Shown here one piece after another: positions 7,822 to 17,004 of a stretch of 64,000 nt of DNA (within the stretch, counting starts at the first letter, position 1; the number at the start of each line of letters is the position of its first letter). This DNA comes from Pseudomonas subflava (lineage in GTDB: Bacteria; Pseudomonadota; Gammaproteobacteria; Pseudomonadales; Pseudomonadaceae). Position numbers and translations under genes: made by a program. A model generated the notes under the pieces. It did no database searches and was not told the DNA's origin. It was given only the letters and a program-made list of their open reading frames with translations. The stretch lies in the NCBI RefSeq assembly GCF_023823685.1, contig NZ_JAMXBF010000015.1, positions 1 through 64,000 of the forward strand. The letters run 5' to 3'.

Positions 7822-8604
7822 ATGGCCCTACTCGAACTGGAGCGCATCGGCGCACAGTACCCCGGCGCGGCCGAACCGGTACTGCAAGACATTTCCCTGA
7901 CCCTCGGCCCCGAGCAGTTGCTGGTGGCCCTGGGCCCTTCCGGCAGCGGCAAGACCAGCCTGCTCAACCTGATCGCCGGCTTCACCGCCCCCAGCCAAGG
8001 GCGCATCAGCCTCGACGGCGTGCCCGTCACCGGCCCCTCCGCCGAGCGCGGCGTAGTGTTCCAGGACGACGCCCTGCTGCCCTGGCAGAACGTGCTGGAC
8101 AACGTCGCCTTCGGCCTGCAGCTGGCCGGGGTGCCGCGCGCGCAACGCGAGGCCAAGGCCCGCGAGCTGCTGAGCCTGGTCGACCTGGCCGGCTTCGAAC
8201 AACGGCGCATCTGGGAACTCTCTGGCGGCCAGAAACAGCGCGTCGGCCTGGCCCGCGCCCTGGCCGCCGAGCCGCGCGTGCTGCTGATGGACGAACCCTT
8301 CGGCGCGCTGGACGCCTTCACCCGCGAACAAATGCAGGAACTGCTGCTGCAGGTCTGGCGGCGCACCGCCAAGCCGGTGCTGCTGATCACCCACGACATC
8401 GAGGAAGCGGTCTTCCTCGCCACCGACCTGGTGCTGCTGGCGCCCAACCCGGGACGCATCGCCGAGCGTCTGCACCTGGACTTCGGCAAGCGCTACGCCG
8501 CCGGCGAGAGCGCCCGCGCCATCAAGTCCGATCCCGATTTCATCGCCACCCGCGAGCACGTGCTCGCCCAGGTCTTCGCCGAGCGCCAGAGGAGGCAGGC
8601 ATGA
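7822..8604 (+). CDS. tauB: Taurine ABC transporter, ATPase
   Basis: A 260-aa cytoplasmic ATP-binding subunit. Walker A is GPSGSGKT (residues 38-45), the Q-loop lies in VVFQDDALLPW, the signature is LSGGQ near residue 134, Walker B is LLMDEP, the D-loop is GALD and the switch histidine is in ITHDIEEA. This is the SsuB/TauB subfamily that energises sulfonate uptake. Its stop overlaps the tauC start by 4 bp, indicating translational coupling. Confidence 0.94.
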   Translation: MALLELERIGAQYPGAAEPVLQDISLTLGPEQLLVALGPSGSGKTSLLNLIAGFTAPSQGRISLDGVPVTGPSAERGVVFQDDALLPWQNVLDNVAFGLQLAGVPRAQREAKARELLSLVDLAGFEQRRIWELSGGQKQRVGLARALAAEPRVLLMDEPFGALDAFTREQMQELLLQVWRRTAKPVLLITHDIEEAVFLATDLVLLAPNPGRIAERLHLDFGKRYAAGESARAIKSDPDFIATREHVLAQVFAERQRRQA

Positions 8605-9434
8605 GCAGCTACGAGTTCGTCTATGCCAAGAGCGAGGCCGAACAGCAGGCCGCGCGTGCGCCACGCCAGCTCAGCCTGCTCGCCCTCGGCCTGATCAGCA
8701 TCGGCAGCCTGCTGTGGATCTGGTGGGCGGTGACCGCCGCCGGGCTGATCGAGCCGCTGTTCCTGCCCAGCCCGCAGACCGTGCTGGCGCGCGGCTGGAA
8801 GCTGATCACCGAGGGCTACCTGGATGCCAGCCTGTGGCAGCACCTGGGCGCCAGCCTCGGCCGCATCGGCCTGGCCCTGCTGTTTGCCGTGCTCACCGCC
8901 ATCCCGCTGGGCATCGCCATCGGCCGCAGCCGCCTGGTGCGCGGCCTGGTCGACCCGCTGATCGAGTTCTACCGGCCGATTCCGCCGCTGGCCTACCTGC
9001 CGCTGATCGTCATCTGGTGCGGCATCGGCGAGCTGTCCAAGGTGCTGCTGATCTACCTGGCGATCTTCGCCCCCATCGTCATCGCCACCGCCACCGGCGT
9101 GCGCAGCGTCGACCCGGCCAAGCTGCGCGCCGCCCAGGCGCTCGGCGCCAACCAGGGCCAGCTGATCCGCCACGTGGTGCTGCCCAGCGCCCTGCCGGAC
9201 ATCCTCACCGGCGTGCGCATCGGCCTCGGGGTCGGCTGGTCGACCCTGGTCGCCGCCGAGCTGATCGCCGCCCAACGCGGCCTCGGCTTCATGGTGCAGT
9301 CGGCGGCGCAGTTCCTGGTCACCGACGTGGTGATCCTCGGCATCCTGCTAATCGCGGTGATCGCCTTCGCCCTGGAACTGGGCCTGCGCGCCCTGCAACG
9401 CAAGCTGGTGCCCTGGCATGGCCAGGCCCACTGA
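8601..9434 (+). CDS. tauC: Taurine ABC transporter, permease
   Basis: A 277-aa inner-membrane protein with about six transmembrane helices. The conserved coupling (EAA) loop lies near residues 165-190, in the region AKLRAAQALGANQGQLIRHVVLPSALPDI. The N terminus (YEFVYAKSEAE) is cytoplasmic and typical of TauC. It overlaps tauB by 4 bp and lies 15 bp before tauD. Confidence 0.94.
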   Translation: MSSYEFVYAKSEAEQQAARAPRQLSLLALGLISIGSLLWIWWAVTAAGLIEPLFLPSPQTVLARGWKLITEGYLDASLWQHLGASLGRIGLALLFAVLTAIPLGIAIGRSRLVRGLVDPLIEFYRPIPPLAYLPLIVIWCGIGELSKVLLIYLAIFAPIVIATATGVRSVDPAKLRAAQALGANQGQLIRHVVLPSALPDILTGVRIGLGVGWSTLVAAELIAAQRGLGFMVQSAAQFLVTDVVILGILLIAVIAFALELGLRALQRKLVPWHGQAH

Positions 9435-9449
9435 TTCGGAAATAGCTGC

Positions 9450-10283
9450 ATGAGCCTCAATATCACCCCCCTGAGCCCGGCGCTGGGCGCCATCGTCGGC
9501 GGTGTCGATCTGCGCCAGCCGCTGGCGGACGCCGACCAGCGCGCCATCGAACAGGCCCTGCTCGACCACCAGGTGCTGTTCTTCCGCGCCCAGCCGATCG
9601 AGCCGCGGCAGCAGGCGGCCTTCGCCGCGCGCTTCGGCGATCTGCACATCCACCCGATCTATCCGAACATCCCCGAGCAGCCGGAAGTGCTGGTGCTCGA
9701 CACGGCGGTCACCGACGTGCGCGACAACGCCATCTGGCACACCGACGTGACCTTCCTCGAGACCCCGGCGCTCGGCGCCGTGCTGGCCGCCAAACAGCTG
9801 CCGGCCTACGGCGGCGATACCCTGTGGGCCAGCAGCAGCGCGGCCTTCGAGGCACTGTCCAAGCCCCTACAACGGTTGCTCGACGGCCTCACCGCCAGCC
9901 ACGACTTCACCCGTTCATTCCCGCTGGAGCGCTTCGGCAATACGCCCGAGGCGCTGGAGCGCTACCACGAGGTGCAGCGCCAGCACCCGCCGGTGACCCA
10001 CCCGGTGGTGCGCACTCACCCGGTCACCGGGCGCAAGGGATTGTTCGTCAACGAGGGCTTCACCACGCGGATCAACGAACTGGAGCCGGCCGAGAGCGAC
10101 GCCCTGCTGCGCCTCCTGTTCGCCCATTCGACCCGGCCGGAGTTCAGCATTCGCTGGCGCTGGCAGGAGAACGACGTGGCCTTCTGGGACAACCGCATCA
10201 CCCAGCACTACGCGGTGGACGACTACCGCCCGGCACGGCGGGTGATGCACCGCGCCACCATCCTGGGTGATCGCCCGGTCTAG
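9450..10283 (+). CDS. tauD: Taurine dioxygenase
   Basis: A 277-aa Fe(II)/2-oxoglutarate-dependent dioxygenase that hydroxylates taurine, releasing sulfite and aminoacetaldehyde for sulfur supply. The iron facial triad is visible as His97/Asp99 (WHTD) and His253 (TQHYA). The 2-oxoglutarate-binding arginine is Arg268 in HRATILGD. Spacing matches E. coli TauD (H99, D101, H255, R270). It is the last tau gene; its end overlaps the end of the convergent MFS gene by 4 bp, and no terminator is visible between them. Confidence 0.95.
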   Translation: MSLNITPLSPALGAIVGGVDLRQPLADADQRAIEQALLDHQVLFFRAQPIEPRQQAAFAARFGDLHIHPIYPNIPEQPEVLVLDTAVTDVRDNAIWHTDVTFLETPALGAVLAAKQLPAYGGDTLWASSSAAFEALSKPLQRLLDGLTASHDFTRSFPLERFGNTPEALERYHEVQRQHPPVTHPVVRTHPVTGRKGLFVNEGFTTRINELEPAESDALLRLLFAHSTRPEFSIRWRWQENDVAFWDNRITQHYAVDDYRPARRVMHRATILGDRPV

Positions 10284-11521
10284 TCCTTCCTGGCCTCGGG
10301 CGAGGCATCCTCGAAGCGGTCAACGGTGCGCAGGCTGCGGAAGCCCCACATCCAGCCGCCGACCACGCCGAGGGTGCACAGGCTGCCCAGCACCGCCGCC
10401 GGCACGGCGCCGAACCAGGCGGCGCTGCTGCCGGCGCGGAACTCGCCCAGCTCGTTGGAAGAGCCGATGAACAGCATGTTCACGGCATTCACTCGGCCGC
10501 GCATGGCGTCCGGGGTGGAGAACTGGATCAGCGAGGAGCGGATGTACATGCTCACCATGTCCGCACCGCCGGCCACCAACAGCGCGGCGAACGACAGCCA
10601 GAACAGGCTGGACAGCGAGAACACCAGGTTGGACACGCCGAACACCGCCACCGCGATGAACATGCGCATACCCACGTGGCGATTGAACGGCCGGGTGCTC
10701 AGGTAGAAGCCCACCGTCACCTCGCCGATGGCCATGGCGCTGCGCAGAATGCCGAGGCCGGTCGGGCCCACCTCCAGCACCTCATGGGCATACATCGGCA
10801 ACAGCGCCACCACGCCGCCGAGCAGCACGGCGAACAGGTCCAGCGAGATGGTGCCGAGGATGATCGGCCGCGAGCGGATGAAATGGATACCGGCGGTGAA
10901 ACGCTCCCAGGCCGTGGCCTCGAGCGGCTTGACCTCCTCGCGGAAACGCACCTGGACGAACGCCAGCATCACTACACCGGCGCCGAAGAACAGCAGGCAC
11001 ACCGCGTACGTCAGCTCACCGCCGCCCATGGCGTACAACGCGCCGCCGAGCACCGGACCGGAGATGGTCGACGCCCGCACGATCATGCTGTTGGCCGCGA
11101 TGGCCGCCGCCAGCCGCTCGCGCGGCACGATCTGTGGCAGCAGGCTCGACAGCGCCGGGCCGGTAAACGCGCGGGCGCAACCGTAGGCCACCAGCACGCC
11201 GTAGAAGGCCTGCACCGGCCCGTGGATCAGCGACAGCCACAACAACACCGCGGCGCACACCGCCTCCACGCCCCAGCTCAGGCCGAGGATCCACTTGCGG
11301 TCGAAACGGTCGATCAAATCGCCGGCCGGCAGCAGCAGGAACAGCATCGGCAGGAACTGGGCCAGGCCGACATAGGCCAGGCTCATCGGGTCGCGGGTCA
11401 GGTCGTAGACCTGCCAGGCCACCACCACCGCGAGGATCTGCACGGCGAACATGGCCAGCACGCGGGCGGCGAGAAAGGGAGCGAAACCAGGCTGGCGGTA
11501 GACGGAGGGTTCGGCGGACAC
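10280..11521 (-). CDS. MFS transporter (EntS-like drug/siderophore exporter family)
   Basis: A polytopic protein of about 413 aa with roughly 12 membrane segments and the motif GDLIDRFDRKW in loop 2-3. The family is the MFS_3/EntS-like group of putative exporters. The start is uncertain: the GTG at 11521 has GGGA about 9 bp upstream and gives MSAEPSVYRQPGF, while a TTG at 11557 would add 12 residues. It is convergent with tauD. A role in taurine use is not implied. Confidence 0.78.
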   Translation of the reverse strand: MSAEPSVYRQPGFAPFLAARVLAMFAVQILAVVVAWQVYDLTRDPMSLAYVGLAQFLPMLFLLLPAGDLIDRFDRKWILGLSWGVEAVCAAVLLWLSLIHGPVQAFYGVLVAYGCARAFTGPALSSLLPQIVPRERLAAAIAANSMIVRASTISGPVLGGALYAMGGGELTYAVCLLFFGAGVVMLAFVQVRFREEVKPLEATAWERFTAGIHFIRSRPIILGTISLDLFAVLLGGVVALLPMYAHEVLEVGPTGLGILRSAMAIGEVTVGFYLSTRPFNRHVGMRMFIAVAVFGVSNLVFSLSSLFWLSFAALLVAGGADMVSMYIRSSLIQFSTPDAMRGRVNAVNMLFIGSSNELGEFRAGSSAAWFGAVPAAVLGSLCTLGVVGGWMWGFRSLRTVDRFEDASPEARKD

Positions 11522-11715
11522 GGTGCAAGGTCCCGAGGCAGAAAGGAAGCGGCGCAATCTACTGGATCGAAAGCTGTCCGGGCAAACAGGTCCGGCATGC
11601 GGAGCGCAACATCCCGCTCCGCTGCGCCTTCAGGGCGACAGCACGGTTATTGTTGAGGACAGCCCCGGGCCCCGCGAAGTTGCAGCCCTCGCGCGCGGTT
11701 CAGCCTGTCGACGCG

Positions 11716-12438
11716 CTACCGGTTCAGCTCGTAGGCGCAGATGTTGACGGTGGAGGCCAGGTTCAGCGACTCGATGGCGCCGCAACCGGCGATGGTGAAC
11801 GGCTGGGCGCCGAGCGCGCTGAGCTGCTCGCGCGGCACGCCGCGGGCCTCGTTGCCGAACAGGTAGCAATCGAAGTCCTTGAAGCTGGCGGACTGCAGGC
11901 TGTCGCCCTGCATATCCAGGCAGGCGATGCGCGGGAAACGACTGCTCAGCGAATCCAGCTGCACATCCAGCTCCAGCGGCGTATGGAAGATCGCGCCCAT
12001 GCTGGAACGCACCACCTTGGGGTTGTACGGGTCGACGCTGCCGGGGCTGAGCAGGCAGCGGAAGCCACCGAACCAGGCCAGGGTGCGCAGGATGGTGCCG
12101 AGGTTACCCGGGTCCTGGATCTCGTGCAGGTAGATGGCGCGCTCGCCGGCAGCCACCGGCGCGGCTTCCTGCGGCATCGGCACCACGGCGACGATGCCCT
12201 GCGGCGTCTTGGTGTCGGAGATCTGCGCCATCTGCCGCTCACTGACCACATGGGTCTTGAACGGGCTCTGCCAGTGCTCGTGGGCGGCGGTCACGTACAG
12301 CTGGCTGCGCTGCAGCAGCGGGTTGTGCGCGGCGGCCTTCTGCAGCTCCAGCACCAGGTGCTCACCCTCCACCAGGAAGTGGCCGAACTCGGCGCGGTAC
12401 TTCTTCTGCTGCAGCTTCTTGACGTCGTCGAGCTTCAT
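11716..12438 (-). CDS. SpoU/TrmH family RNA 2'-O-methyltransferase
   Basis: A 240-aa SAM-dependent methyltransferase with an N-terminal substrate-binding domain (about residues 1-95) and a C-terminal SPOUT knot domain. The three knot motifs are visible: QDPGNLGTILRTL with the catalytic arginine, LFGNEARGVP, and IESLNLASTVNICAYE. It probably methylates a ribose in rRNA or tRNA; the target cannot be assigned. The ATG at 12438 shares its A with the TGA stop of the upstream oxidoreductase gene, so the pair is translationally coupled. Confidence 0.88.
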   Translation of the reverse strand: MKLDDVKKLQQKKYRAEFGHFLVEGEHLVLELQKAAAHNPLLQRSQLYVTAAHEHWQSPFKTHVVSERQMAQISDTKTPQGIVAVVPMPQEAAPVAAGERAIYLHEIQDPGNLGTILRTLAWFGGFRCLLSPGSVDPYNPKVVRSSMGAIFHTPLELDVQLDSLSSRFPRIACLDMQGDSLQSASFKDFDCYLFGNEARGVPREQLSALGAQPFTIAGCGAIESLNLASTVNICAYELNR

Positions 12439-14057
12439 CAAGCGCCCTGCCCGGACAGCATCGACTTGGCCACGGCCTCGGCGACCTTGATGCCGTCCAC
12501 GCCCGCCGAGAGGATGCCGCCGGCGTAACCGGCGCCTTCACCGGCCGGGTACAGACCCTTGAGGTTGAGGCTCTGCAGGCTCTCGTTGTCGCGGGTGATA
12601 CGCACCGGCGACGAGGTACGGGTCTCGATGCCGGTGAGGATCGCGTCGTCGCGATCGAAGCCACGGATCTGCTTGCCGAAGGCCGGCAGCGCCTCGCGGA
12701 TCGCTTCGATGGCGTATTCCGGCAGCGACGGCGCCAGGTCGCCCAGGCGCACGCCGGGCTTGTAGGACGGCTCCACTTCGCCGAACTCGCTCGACGGCGT
12801 GCCACGAATGAAGTCGCCCACCAATTGGGCTGGCGCACAGTAGTCGCGCCCGCCCAGCTCGTAGGCCCGCGATTCCAGATGCTCCTGGAATTCCACGCCG
12901 GCCAGCGGGCCGCCGGGGAAGTCCTGCTCCGGGTTGATGCCGACGACGATGCCGGAGTTGGCGTTGCGCTCGTTGCGCGAGTACTGGCTCATGCCGTTGG
13001 TGACCACGCGCTCCGGCTCGGAGGTGGCGGCCACCACGGTGCCGCCCGGGCACATGCAGAAGCTGTAGACGGCGCGGCCGTTCTTGGCGTGGTGCACCAG
13101 CTTGTAGTCGGCGGCGCCCAGCTCCGGATGGCCGGCGTACTTGCCCAGGCGGGCCTGATCGATCAGCGATTGCGGATGCTCGACGCGGAAGCCGATGGCG
13201 AAGGGCTTGGCCTCGATGAACACGTTCTGCCGATGCAGCATGCGGAAGGTGTCGCGCGAACTATGCCCCAGCGCCAGCACCACGTGGCGGCTGCGAATGG
13301 TCTCGCCATCGGCCAGCACCACGCCCTCCAGTTGGCCGTCGTCGATCACGAGATCAGTGACCCTGCTCTCGAAGCGCACTTCGCCGCCCAGGGCGATGAT
13401 CTCCTCACGCATGGCGGCGACTACGCCGGTGAGGCGGAAGGTGCCGATGTGCGGCTTGCTGACGTACATGATCTCTTCCGGCGCGCCGGCGCGGACGAAC
13501 TCGTGCATCACCTTGCGGCCGTAGAACTTGGGGTCCTTGATCTGGCTGTACAGCTTGCCGTCGGAAAACAGGCCGGCACCGCCCTCGCCGAACTGCACGT
13601 TGGATTCGGGCGTCAGCACCTTCTTGCGCCAGAGGGCCCAGGTATCCTTGGTGCGGCGGCGCACATCCTTGCCGCGCTCCAGCACGATGGGTTTGAAGCC
13701 CATCTGCGCCAGCAGCAGCGCGGCGAACAGGCCGCAGGGACCGAAGCCCACCACCAGCGGGCGCTCGCTCAGGCCGGCCGGCGCCTGGCCGACCGGATAG
13801 TAGTGGGTGTCCGGCGCCACACGGATGTGCTGGTCATCGGCGAAGCGCGCCAGGACGGCTGCCTCGTCGCGCACCTCGAGGTCGATGATGTAGATGAAGA
13901 GGATGACGCTGTTCTTCTTCCGCGCATCGTAGCTGCGCTTGAACACGGTGAAGTTCAGCAGGTCGGCCTCGCCGATACCCAGGCGTTTGAGGATGGCCTG
14001 GCGCAACTCATCGGCGGAATGATCGAGGGGCAGGGACAGTTCGGTGATGCGAATCAT
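12438..14057 (-). CDS. FAD-dependent oxidoreductase (NAD(P)/FAD, YtfP-like)
   Basis: A 539-aa flavoprotein. An N-terminal alpha/beta domain (about residues 1-95) precedes the FAD-binding motif GFGPCGLFAA near residue 105. The GEGGAGLFSDGKL stretch and the C-terminal YPAGEGAGYAGGI are typical of a widespread uncharacterised dehydrogenase family. The start at 14057 (MIRITELSLP) has AGGATT upstream; an in-frame ATG 30 bp earlier is less likely. It is coupled to the SpoU methyltransferase and divergent from rlmE. The substrate is unknown. Confidence 0.85.
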   Translation of the reverse strand: MIRITELSLPLDHSADELRQAILKRLGIGEADLLNFTVFKRSYDARKKNSVILFIYIIDLEVRDEAAVLARFADDQHIRVAPDTHYYPVGQAPAGLSERPLVVGFGPCGLFAALLLAQMGFKPIVLERGKDVRRRTKDTWALWRKKVLTPESNVQFGEGGAGLFSDGKLYSQIKDPKFYGRKVMHEFVRAGAPEEIMYVSKPHIGTFRLTGVVAAMREEIIALGGEVRFESRVTDLVIDDGQLEGVVLADGETIRSRHVVLALGHSSRDTFRMLHRQNVFIEAKPFAIGFRVEHPQSLIDQARLGKYAGHPELGAADYKLVHHAKNGRAVYSFCMCPGGTVVAATSEPERVVTNGMSQYSRNERNANSGIVVGINPEQDFPGGPLAGVEFQEHLESRAYELGGRDYCAPAQLVGDFIRGTPSSEFGEVEPSYKPGVRLGDLAPSLPEYAIEAIREALPAFGKQIRGFDRDDAILTGIETRTSSPVRITRDNESLQSLNLKGLYPAGEGAGYAGGILSAGVDGIKVAEAVAKSMLSGQGA

Positions 14058-14162
14058 GGGAATAATCCTGGCCGGTGACTCCGGCAAAGGAACAACAAAG
14101 AAGAAAGGTGCGAATTGTAGCCGTCACGGCCCGCCCCTGTCAGGCCGCCAAGCGCCGCGGAT

Positions 14163-14192
14163 TTAACCTGCGCGGTGTTATCGGCCTATAAT
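14163..14192 (+). promoter_or_regulatory. Sigma-70 promoter for rlmE
   Basis: -35 TTAACC at 14163-14168, an 18-bp spacer, and consensus -10 TATAAT at 14187-14192, about 70 bp upstream of the rlmE ATG. Confidence 0.6.
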
Positions 14193-14261
14193 CGCCGCAC
14201 TTCGCGGCCGGCGCCCCGCGCGCCGCCTCGCCTCAATCGATTTCCCGCACCTGGCCCCCTC

Positions 14262-14882
14262 ATGAAACGCTCCAAAAGCAGCAGCCGCTGGCTGAACGAA
14301 CACGTCAACGACCCCTACGTTAAACGCGCGCAGAAGGACGGCTATCGCTCGCGCGCCAGCTACAAGCTGATCGAGCTGAACGAGAAGGACAAGCTGATCC
14401 GCCCCGGCATGCTGATCATGGACCTGGGCTCCGCGCCCGGCGGCTGGTCGCAGGTGGCCGGAAAGATCGTCGGTGAGAGCGGACGGGTGATCGCCAGCGA
14501 CATCCTGCCGATGGACCCGCTGGACAACGTCGACTTCATCCAGGGCGACTTTACCGACGACGGCGTGTTCCGGCAGATCCTCGACAAGCTGGGCGGCAGG
14601 CGCCCCGACCTGATCATCTCCGACATCGCCCCCAACATCAGCGGCGTCGCCGCCGCCGACCAGGCCTCATCGATGTACCTGGTCGAACTGACCCTCGACA
14701 TGGTCCGCCAGGTGCTCAAGCCTGGCGGCAACTACGCGGTCAAGGTGTTCCAGGGCGAAGGCTCCGAGGCCTTCCTGAAAGACGTGCGCAGCTCGTTCGA
14801 GAAGGTCTCGATCCGCAAACCGGAAGCCTCCCGCCCACGCTCGCGGGAGGTTTATCTGGTGGCAAAGGGGTTCAAGGGGTAA
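14262..14882 (+). CDS. rlmE: 23S rRNA 2'-O-ribose U2552 methyltransferase-like protein
   Basis: A 206-aa protein, full family length. RlmE (FtsJ/RrmJ) methylates U2552 in the A-loop of assembled 50S subunits. All four catalytic residues of the K-D-K-E tetrad are present at Lys35, Asp121, Lys161 and Glu196, each offset by three from E. coli numbering. The SAM-binding stretch is DLGSAPGGWSQVAG (residues 54-67). The start at 14262 gives the usual MKRSKSS beginning. The genomic setting is odd: no ftsH is adjacent, so this may be a relocated or second copy. Confidence 0.88.
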   Translation: MKRSKSSSRWLNEHVNDPYVKRAQKDGYRSRASYKLIELNEKDKLIRPGMLIMDLGSAPGGWSQVAGKIVGESGRVIASDILPMDPLDNVDFIQGDFTDDGVFRQILDKLGGRRPDLIISDIAPNISGVAAADQASSMYLVELTLDMVRQVLKPGGNYAVKVFQGEGSEAFLKDVRSSFEKVSIRKPEASRPRSREVYLVAKGFKG

Positions 14883-14889
14883 GGCGCCG

Positions 14890-16059
14890 TTACGCGCCAG
14901 AACGTCGCACCGAACGTACGGTGAGCCACAAGGCCAGGACTGCCAACACCAGCGCGCCCACCGCGGGCGCCAACAGACCCCGCTCGATGAAGGGCGCGAC
15001 CAGCGCCGTGCCCAGCGAGGTGGCACCGAGCATGGCGATGACAACGATGGCCGACGCGCGGGCATCGTCACCGTTCGCCGCCACCATGGCGGCATGGAAG
15101 CCCACCGGGCCACGCAAGCCGAGGCCTGCGTTGAGCAAAAGAAACATCAGCGTCACCATCAACGCCGACGTGCCGCCCGCCATCGCGTAGGCCGCGAGCA
15201 GCAGCGTTCCGAGCATGGCCAGCGCGGTACCCAGCGACAAGAGCGCGTCCCTGCCGAAGCGCCTGACCAGGAATCCCGACGCATTCGCCGTTGCGATGAA
15301 CAGGGAGATGCCAACGATCTGCAAAGTGACGAAGCCGATGGACTGGCCCGCCAGCACACCGGCGAACAGCGCCGGCGCCGCGAACACCACCACCAGCAAC
15401 GCCGCCAGGGTGAACGCGTAACCCAACGCCAATTCGAGGAACGCACCGTTGCGCAGCAGCGCGGCATAACCGCCCGGCTGCGCGGGGCGCGTGGCCGGTG
15501 GGAAGTGCCGATGCTGGCGAGCCAGCAGTATGGCCAGCAGCACTGCACCGCCGACCAATAGCCAGAAGCTGCCGCGCCAGCCCACCAGCGGCAGCAGCGC
15601 AGCTCCGAGCACCGGGGCGAAGGCTGGGGTCAGCGCCTCGATGCTGCCGAACAGCCCCATCGCCCGCACCGCCTGTTCGTCGCGATACAGCCGGCGCAGC
15701 ATGCCAGGGGCGAAGACTGCCGCCGCCGCGCCCGAGGCGCCCTGGGCCAAGCGAGCGGCGATCAGCATCTCCAACGAATCGCTGTTGGCACAAAGCGCCG
15801 ACGTGGCGGCGTAGGACAGGAGCGAGGCGCCGAGCAGATAGCGCTGATCGAAGCGCGCGCCGAGTTCGCCAAAACCGAGCAGGCCCAGGGCTGCGCCGGC
15901 GGTGAAGGCAGCCAGCACCAGCTGCGCCTGCTCCGGCCCACCGCCGAGGGCGGCGGGCAATGTGGGGATGGCGGGCAGGATCAGGTCGGTGCCGGCAATG
16001 CCAAGAATGGTGGCCGCCAGCAGCAGGCCGAATACGGTGGTGGTCGAAGCGGCGTGCAC
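14890..16059 (-). CDS. MFS transporter (Bcr/CflA-like)
   Basis: A 389-aa membrane protein with about 12 hydrophobic segments, beginning with a TTVFGLLLAATILGIAGTDLILPAIP segment like that of DHA1 exporters. Motif A is degenerate (GELGARFDQRYL near residue 65). It is convergent with rlmE, and its ATG lies 2 bp after the stop of the acetyltransferase gene upstream, so the two are probably cotranscribed. The substrate is unknown. Confidence 0.82.
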   Translation of the reverse strand: MHAASTTTVFGLLLAATILGIAGTDLILPAIPTLPAALGGGPEQAQLVLAAFTAGAALGLLGFGELGARFDQRYLLGASLLSYAATSALCANSDSLEMLIAARLAQGASGAAAAVFAPGMLRRLYRDEQAVRAMGLFGSIEALTPAFAPVLGAALLPLVGWRGSFWLLVGGAVLLAILLARQHRHFPPATRPAQPGGYAALLRNGAFLELALGYAFTLAALLVVVFAAPALFAGVLAGQSIGFVTLQIVGISLFIATANASGFLVRRFGRDALLSLGTALAMLGTLLLAAYAMAGGTSALMVTLMFLLLNAGLGLRGPVGFHAAMVAANGDDARASAIVVIAMLGATSLGTALVAPFIERGLLAPAVGALVLAVLALWLTVRSVRRSGA

Positions 16060-16061
16060 GA

Positions 16062-16511
16062 TCAGTTCAATCTCAGGTGGAGCAACGGATAGGGGCGGCC
16101 TTCGCCGTCGAACTCGGAACGTCCGACGATTCTGAAACCCATTCGTTCGTAGAAGGTTCGCGCCCCCGGGTTCTGCTCATTCACGTCCAGGTACAGCGTG
16201 TGATGGCTGCGTCTGGCCAACTCGATGAGCAGTCGGCCAATGCCTTTGCCGTGAAATGCCGGATCGACGAACAGGCTATCGATGGTGAAGCCGGTCATGC
16301 CCATAAAGGCCAGTGGCCGGTCGCTGGCGTCGACCACCACCTGGAAACCGGCCTCCGGCAAGTACTGGTGCTTCACCTGAAAGGCGATCAGCTCCAGATG
16401 CTCGGCGCTGAGAAAGTGATGGGTGGCTTCGACGGCGCCGCGCCAGATCTCATAGAGGCGCGGTGCATCACTCGGCGTGCTGGGGCGAATGCATTTGACG
16501 ATAGATTTCAT
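16062..16511 (-). CDS. GNAT family N-acetyltransferase, YjaB-like
   Basis: A 149-aa protein with the acetyl-CoA pyrophosphate-binding loop GKGIGRL (motif A) and the C-terminal NEQNPGARTFYERMGF. The central ATHHFLSAEH and terminal GRPYPLLHLRL closely match E. coli YjaB as I remember it. The start at 16511 is preferred because upstream codons would add an atypical N terminus. The physiological substrate is unknown. It is followed immediately by the MFS gene. Confidence 0.83.
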   Translation of the reverse strand: MKSIVKCIRPSTPSDAPRLYEIWRGAVEATHHFLSAEHLELIAFQVKHQYLPEAGFQVVVDASDRPLAFMGMTGFTIDSLFVDPAFHGKGIGRLLIELARRSHHTLYLDVNEQNPGARTFYERMGFRIVGRSEFDGEGRPYPLLHLRLN

Positions 16512-17004
16512 GACTCGTGCTTTGTGTAGGGATTGAAGAAATCCAGGCAAATCGACGCGCCGCAGAGACGCAGCACGCACCGCGCACGCCACGGCGATCA
16601 GTTGCCAGGAGGTATGCTCACCGAGTACGGCGGCGATCCCCAGCAGCGGCTGCTCGGCTGCTCTAGCCGCCTGCCAGATGGGCCGAATGCGGCCGTGCTT
16701 GCGAGACCGGCGATGGACGAGAATATCGTCCCGGCTCGGGCAACGCCTCAGCCCAGCCGGCTTCGGCGTCCCTCAGGTTCAACGTGATGCATATGCAGGA
16801 CCCGTCTCTACGAGGTGCTCGAGCGCGCCATCACTCGCATTTTCACGGGCGAGGCGAGCGTGCTGGAAAGCGGGCAACATTAACCGCGGACGGGTGCCGC
16901 CCGCTCGCATAATTCATGCGTGGCCTCCGCCCCACAGGCGCCCTAGGCTGTGGGGCGCAGTACAAGGCCAGCGCAGATGATGATTCATTAGTTCGGAGGC
17001 CGAG
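16512..17004. other. 493-bp intergenic region with a palindrome
   Basis: I see no convincing gene. An AGGAGG sits only 1 bp from an ATG near 16614, but the short frame after it has no family resemblance. At 16928-16937 and 16948-16957 a perfect 10-bp inverted repeat (CGCCCCACAG/CTGTGGGGCG) with a 10-base loop lies about 50 bp before the XRE regulator start and may be its operator or a leader hairpin. Confidence 0.45.

Noticed and set aside
12438..14057. Assignment of the oxidoreductase as a specific tRNA-modifying enzyme because of its methyltransferase partner
   Set aside because: Only coupling supports it; the flavoprotein motifs fit a broad uncharacterised family.
14826..14849. A terminator-like CCTCCCGC/GCGGGAGG hairpin near the end of rlmE
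   Set aside because: It lies within the coding sequence before the stop and has no T-tract directly after it.
16614..16787. Small gene starting at an ATG after AGGAGG
   Set aside because: The spacing between AGGAGG and ATG is 1 bp, too short for initiation, and the product resembles no family.
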